From: Halisarca cf. caerulea
Lineage: Eukaryota > Porifera > Demospongiae > Chondrillida > Halisarcidae
Length of the DNA: 64,000 bases
Assembly: GCA_963170055.1 (NCBI GenBank)
Contig: CAUJGJ010000440.1
Location: forward strand, 34,001 to 98,000
Direction: 5' to 3'
In this document: positions 58,411 through 64,000 of the stretch, piece by piece
How positions within the stretch are numbered: position 1 is the first letter of the stretch
Layout: every line of letters starts with the position of its first letter
Notes under the pieces: generated by a model
Database searches by the model: none
What the model was told of the DNA's origin: nothing
The model's input: only the letters and a program-made list of their open reading frames with translations
Made by a program: the position numbers and the translations under genes

Positions 58411-61400
58411 ATGAAGTTTCTGAAAAGCTGTGGGCGTATTTGTGTAGTGTTGGATATGCTGGTGCTAATACCAATATTTGGCACTAGCACCACGCACATT
58501 CCCAGTGGACACACATGAAGTTTCTGAAGTTCTGTTGGCGTATTTGTGTAGTGTTGGATATGCTGGTGCAAATACCAATATTTGGCACTAGCACCACGCA
58601 CATTCCCAGTGGACACACATGAAGTTTCTTAAAAGCTGTGGGCGTATTTGTGTAGTGTTGGATATGCTGGTGCTAATACCAATATTTGGCACTAGCACCA
58701 CGCACATTCCCAGTGGACACACATGAAGTTTCTGAAGTGCTGTGGTCGTATTTGTGTAGTGTTGTATATGATGGTGCTAATACCAATATTCGGCACTAGC
58801 ACCACGCACATTCCTAGTGGACACACATGAAGTTTCTGAAGTGCTGTGGGCGTATTTGTGTAGTGTTGGATATGCTGGTGCTAATACCAATATTTGGCAC
58901 TAGCACCACGCACATTCTCAGTGGACACACATGACCTTTTTGAAGTGCTGTGGGCGTATTTGTGTAGTGTTGGATATGCTGGTGCTAATACCAATATTTG
59001 GCACTAGCACCACGCACATTCTGAATGGACACACATTAAGTTTCTGAAGGGCTGTGGGTGCATTTGTGTAGTGTTAGATTTGCTGGTGCTAAAACTAATA
59101 TTTCGCACTAGCACCACACACATTCTCAGTGGACACACATGAAGTTTCTTAAGTGCTGTGGGCGTATTCGTGTAGTGATGGATATGCTGGTGCTAATACT
59201 AATATTTTTTGCTAGCACCATGCACATTCCCAGTGGACACACATGAAGTTTCTGAAGTGCTGTGGGCGTATTTGTGTAGTGTTGGATATGCTGGTGATAA
59301 TACCAATATTAGCTACTAGCACCACACACATTCCCAGTGGACACACATGAAGTTTCTGAAGTGCTGTGGGCGTATTTGTGTAGTGTTGGATATGCTGGTG
59401 CTAATACCAATATTTGGCACTAGCACCACGCACATTCCCAGTGGACACACATGAAGTTTCTCAAGTGCTGTGGGCGTATTTGTGTAGTGTTGGATATGCT
59501 GGTGCTAATACCAATATTCGGCACTAGCACCACGCACATTCCCAGTGGACACACATGAAGTTTCTGAAGTGCTGTGGGCGTATTTGTGAAGTGTTGGATA
59601 TGCTGGTGCTAATACCAATATTCGGCACTAGCACCACGCACATTCCCAGTGGACACACATGACCTTTTTGAAGTGCTGTGGGCGTATTTGTGTAGTGTTG
59701 TATATGATGGTGCTAATACCAATATTTGGCACTAGCACCACGCACATTCCCAGTGGACACACATGAAGTTTCTCAAGTGCTGTGGGCGTATTTGTGTAGT
59801 GTTGGATATGCTGGTGCTAATACCAATATTCGGCACTAGCACCACGCACATTCCCAGTGGACACACATGAAGTTTCTGAAGTGCTGTGGGCGTATTTGTG
59901 TAGTGTTAGATATGTTGGTGCTAATACCAATATTTGGCACTAGCACCACGCACATTCCCAGTGGACACACATGACCTTTTTGAAGTGCTGTGGGCGTATT
60001 TATGTAGTGTTGTAAATGATGGTGCTAATACCAATATTTGGCACTAGCACCACGCACATTCCCAGTGGACACACATGAAGTTTCTGAAGTTCTGTTGGCG
60101 TATTTGTGTAGTGTTGGATATGGTGGTGCAAATACCAATATTTGGCACTAGCACCACGCACATTCCCAGTGGACACACATGAAGTTTCTTAAAAGCTGTG
60201 GGTGTATTTGTGTAGTGTTGGATATGCTGGTGCTAATACCAATATTTGGCACTAGCACCACGCACATTCCCAGTGGACACACATGAAGTTTCTGAAGTTC
60301 TGTGGGCGTATTTGTGTAGTGTTGGATATGCTGGTGCTAATGCCAATATTTGGCACTAGCACCACGCACATTCCCAGCGGACACACATGAAGTTTCTTAA
60401 CTTCTGTGGGCGTATTTGTGTAGTGTTGGATATGCTGGTGCTAATACCAATATTTGGCACTAGCACCACGCACATTCCTAGTGGACACACATGAAGTTTC
60501 TGAAGTGCTGTGGGCGTATTTGTGTAGTGTTGGATATGCTGGTGCTAATACCAATATTTGGCACTAGCACCACGCACATTCTCAGTGGACACACATGACC
60601 TTTTTGAAGTGCTGTGGGCGTATTTGTGTAGTGTTGGATATGATTGTGCTAATACCAATATTTGGCACTAGCACCACGCACATTCTGAATGGACACACAT
60701 TAAGTTTCTGAAGGGCTGTGGGTGCATTTGTGTAGTGTTAGATTTGCTGGTGCTAAAACTAATATTTCGCACTAGCACCACACACATTCTCAGTGGACAC
60801 ACATGAAGTTTCTTAAGTGCTGTGGGCGTATTCGTGTAGTGATGGATATGCTGGTGCTAATACTAATATTTTTTGCTAGCACCATGCACATTCCCAGTGG
60901 ACACACATGAAGTTTCTGAAGTGCTGTGGGCGTATTTGTGTAGTGTTGGATATGCTGGTGATAATACCAATATTAGCTACTAGCACCACACACATTCCCA
61001 GTTGACACACATGAAGTTTCTGAAGTGCTGTGGGCGTATTTGTGTAGTGTTGGATATGCTGGTGCTAATACCAATATTTGGCACTAGCACCACGCACATT
61101 CCCAGTGGACACACATGAAGTTTCTAAAGTGCTGTGGGCGCATTTGTGTAGTGTTGGATATGCTGGTGCTAATACCAATATTCGGCACTAGCACCACGCT
61201 CATTCCCAGTGGACACACATGAAGTTTCTGAAGTGCTGTGGGCGTATTTGTGTAGTGTTGGATATGCTGGTGCTAATACCAATATTTGGCACTAGCACCA
61301 CGCACATTCCCAGTGGACACACATGAAGTTTCTGAAGTGCAGTGGGCATATTTGTGTAGTGTTGGATATGCTGGTGCTAATACCAATATTTGGCACTAGC

Positions 61401-64000
61401 ACCACGCAAATTCCCAATGGACACACGTGAAGTTTCTTAACTGCTGTGGGCGTATTTGTGTAGTGTTGGATATGCTGGTGCTAATACTAATATTTTGCAC
61501 AAGCACCCCGCACATTCCCAGTGGACACACATGAAGTTTCTGAAGTACTGCGGGCGTATTCGTGTAGTGTAGAATATACAGGTTTTAATACCAATATTTG
61601 GCAATAGCACACCGCACATTCCCAGTGGACACACATGAAGTTTCTGAAGTGCTGTGGGCGTATTTGTGTAGTGTTAGATATGCTGGTGGTAATACCAATA
61701 TTTGGCACTAGCACCACGCACATTCCCAGTGGACACACATGAAGTTTCTGAAGTGCTGTGGGCGTATTTGTGTAGTGTTGGATATGCTGGTGCTAATACC
61801 AATATTCGGCACTAGCACCACGCACATTCCCAGTGGACACACATGACCTTTTTGAAGTGCTGTGGGCGTATTTGTGTAGTGTTGGATATGATGGTGCTAA
61901 TACCAATATTTGGCACTAGCACCACGCACATTCCCAGTGGACACACATGAAGTTTCTCAAGTGCTGTGGGCGCATTTGTGTAGTGTTGGATATGCTGGTG
62001 CTAATACCAATATTCGGCACTAGCACCACGCACATTCCCAGTGGACACACATGAAGTTTCTGAAGTGCTGTGGGCGTATTTGTGTAGTGTTGGATATGCT
62101 GGTGCTAATACCAATATTTGGCACTAGCACCACGCACATTCCCAGTGGACACACATGACCTTTTTGAAGTGCTGTGGGCGTATTTGTGTAGTGTTGTAAA
62201 TGATGGTGCTAATACCAATATTTGGCACTAGCACCACGCACATTCCCAGTGGAAACACATGAAGTTTCTGAAGTTCTGTTGGCGTATTTGTGTAGCGTTG
62301 GATATGGTGGTGCAAATACCAATATTTGGCACTAGCACCACGCACATTCCCAGTGGACACACATGAAGTTTCTTAAAAGCTGTGGGTGTATTTGTGTAGT
62401 GTTGGATATGCTGGTGCTAATACCAATATTTGGCACTAGCACCACGCACATTCCCAGTGGACACACATGAAGTTTCTGAAGTTCTGTGGGCGTATTTGTG
62501 TAGTGTTGGATATGCTGGTGCTAATACCAATATTTGGCACTAGCACCACGCACATTCCCAGTGGACACACATGAAGTTTCTTAACTACTGTGGGCGTATT
62601 TTTGTAATGTTGGATTTGCTGGTGCTAATACCAATATTTGGCACTAGCACCACGCACATTCTTAGTGGACACACATGAAGTTTCTGAAGTGCTGTGGGCG
62701 TATTTGTGTAATGTTGGATATGCTGGTGCTAATACCAATATTTGGCACTAGCACTACGCACATTCCCAGTGGACACACGTGACCTTACTGAAGTGCTGTG
62801 GGCGTATTTGTGTAGTGTTGGATATGCTGGTGCTAATACCAATATTTGGCACTAGCACCACGCACATTCCCATTGGAAACACATGAAGTTTCTTAACTAC
62901 TGTGGGCGTATTTGTGTAGTGTTGGATGTGTTGGTGCTAATACTAATATTTGGCACTAGCACCACGCACATTCCCAGTGGACACACATGACCTTTCTGAA
63001 GTGCTGTGGGCGTATTTGTGTAGTGTTGGATATGCTGGTGCTAATACCATTATTTGGCACTAGCACCACGCACATTCCCAGTGGACACACATGAAGTTTC
63101 TTAACTACTGTGGGCGTATTTATGTAATGTTGGATTTGCTGGTGCTAATACCAATATTTGGCACTAGCACCACGCACATTCTCAGTGGACACACATGAAG
63201 TTTCTGAAGTGCTGTGGGCGTATTTGTGTAATGTTGGATATGCTGGTGCTAATACCAATATTTGGCACTAGCACCACGCACATTCCCAGTGGACACACGT
63301 GACCTTGCTGAAGTGCTGTGGGCGTATTTCTGTAGTGTTGGATATGCTGGTGCTAATACCAATATTTGGCACTAGCACCACGCACATTCCCATTTGAAAC
63401 ACATGAAGTTTCTTAACTACTGTGGGCGTATTTGTGTAGTTTTGGATGTGTTGGTGCTAATACTAATATTTGGCACTAGCACCACGCACATTCCCAGTGG
63501 ACACACATGACCTTTCTGAAGTGCTGTGGGCGTATTTGTGTAGTGTTGGATATGCTGGTGCTAATACCAATATTTGGCACTAGCACCACGCACATTCCCA
63601 GTGGACACACATGACCTTTCTGAAGTTCTGTGGGCGTATTTGTGTAGTGTTGGATATGCAGGTGCTAATACCAATATTTGGCACTAGCACCACGCACATT
63701 CCCATTGGAAACACAAGAAGTTTCTTAACTACTGTGGGCGTATTTGTGTAGTGTTGGATGTGTTGGTGCTAATACTAATATTTGGCACTAGCACCACGCA
63801 CATTCCCAGTGGACACACATGACCTTTCTGAAGTGCTGTGGGCGTATTTGTGTAGTGTTGGATATGCTGGTGCTAATACCAATATTTGGCACTAGCACCA
63901 CGCACATTCCCAGTGGACACACATGACCTTTCTGAAGTTCTGTGTGCGTATTTGTGTAGTGTTGGATATGCTGGTGCTAATACCAATATTTGGCACTAGC

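Larger units (their letters stand above)
25815..64000. repeat. 104-bp satellite array, about 367 copies, continuing past the window
   Basis: Unit (start arbitrary): GTGGACACACATGAAGTTTC, TGAAGTGCTGTGGGCGTATT, TGTGTAGTGTTGGATATGCT, GGTGCTAATACCAATATTTG, GCACTAGCACCACGCACATT, CCCA. The junction with the 63-bp array is abrupt at about 25814. Variant units (for example CACACTACCACCACG, GACCTTTCT, GAAACACATG, ATTCTGAATGG) recur at exact multiples of 104 bp, showing higher-order repeats. A TGGTGCTA/TAGCACCA dyad occurs in most units. No gene or transposon insertion was found in 38 kb. All ORFs of 60-117 codons here are artefacts. Confidence 0.98.

Noticed and set aside
25815..64000. Many ORFs of 60-117 codons such as MALAPHTFPVDTHEVSEVLW
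   Set aside because: All are copies of the same satellite frames at 104-bp-multiple spacing. 104 is not divisible by three, so frames close after a few units.
25815..64000. CENP-B box in the satellite, suggested by the nearby pogo/CENP-B-type transposase
   Set aside because: No unit contains the TTCG-A-CGGG pattern of the CENP-B box. The link with the transposon is only proximity.

Overview
This window is eukaryotic and probably from an invertebrate metazoan. The genes have spliced exons with GT-AG borders, one intron is 72 bp, two widely expressed membrane-traffic genes sit head to head, and tandem repeats and DNA transposons are dense. The compact promoter and small introns would suit a demosponge or another early-branching animal, but the species is an inference. 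Nothing bacterial or viral was seen.

Layout. (1) 44-8494, minus strand: most of a beta-adaptin gene best matched to AP-4 beta (AP4B1). I rebuilt 14 exons by eye. The first 13 keep compatible splice phases; the 3' end runs out of the window. Its 3.8-kb intron (2694-6480) holds a 23-bp minisatellite and a 2757-bp pogo/Tigger-like transposon (3646-6402). That element has 25-bp terminal inverted repeats, a TA target duplication, a frameshifted transposase and, on the opposite strand, an extra ORF resembling a HIRAN domain. (2) 8561-11486, plus strand: a complete four-exon TMED2 (p24 cargo receptor) gene whose start codon lies only 36-66 bp from that of AP4B1. Its last intron is filled by a 30-bp minisatellite carrying another transposon. 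(3) 11.6-21 kb: a truncated enolase copy, a possible small spliced gene, minisatellites each interrupted by a non-autonomous DNA transposon (one hAT-like with 8-bp target duplications), a TATA/CCAAT promoter followed by a GC-richer long-short-short-long repeat, unrecognised coding-like duplicates, and a CCCH zinc-finger gene split by a 937-bp transposon. (4) 21.48-25.81 kb: a 63-bp tandem array. (5) 25.81-64.0 kb: about 367 copies of a 104-bp satellite with higher-order organisation, running off the right edge.

The two complete-looking host genes both act in membrane traffic: AP-4 sorts cargo at the trans-Golgi network, and TMED2 cycles between ER and Golgi in COPI/COPII vesicles. They probably share one promoter. 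The most unusual content is the pogo-like element. Its transposase N-terminus carries a SUMO-interaction-like motif and a PCNA-binding-like motif, and its second gene looks like HIRAN, a fold known from the replication-fork remodeller HLTF. Together these suggest, as inference only, an element adapted to replication forks. The right 60% of the window is satellite DNA; its many short ORFs are by-products of repeat periodicity.
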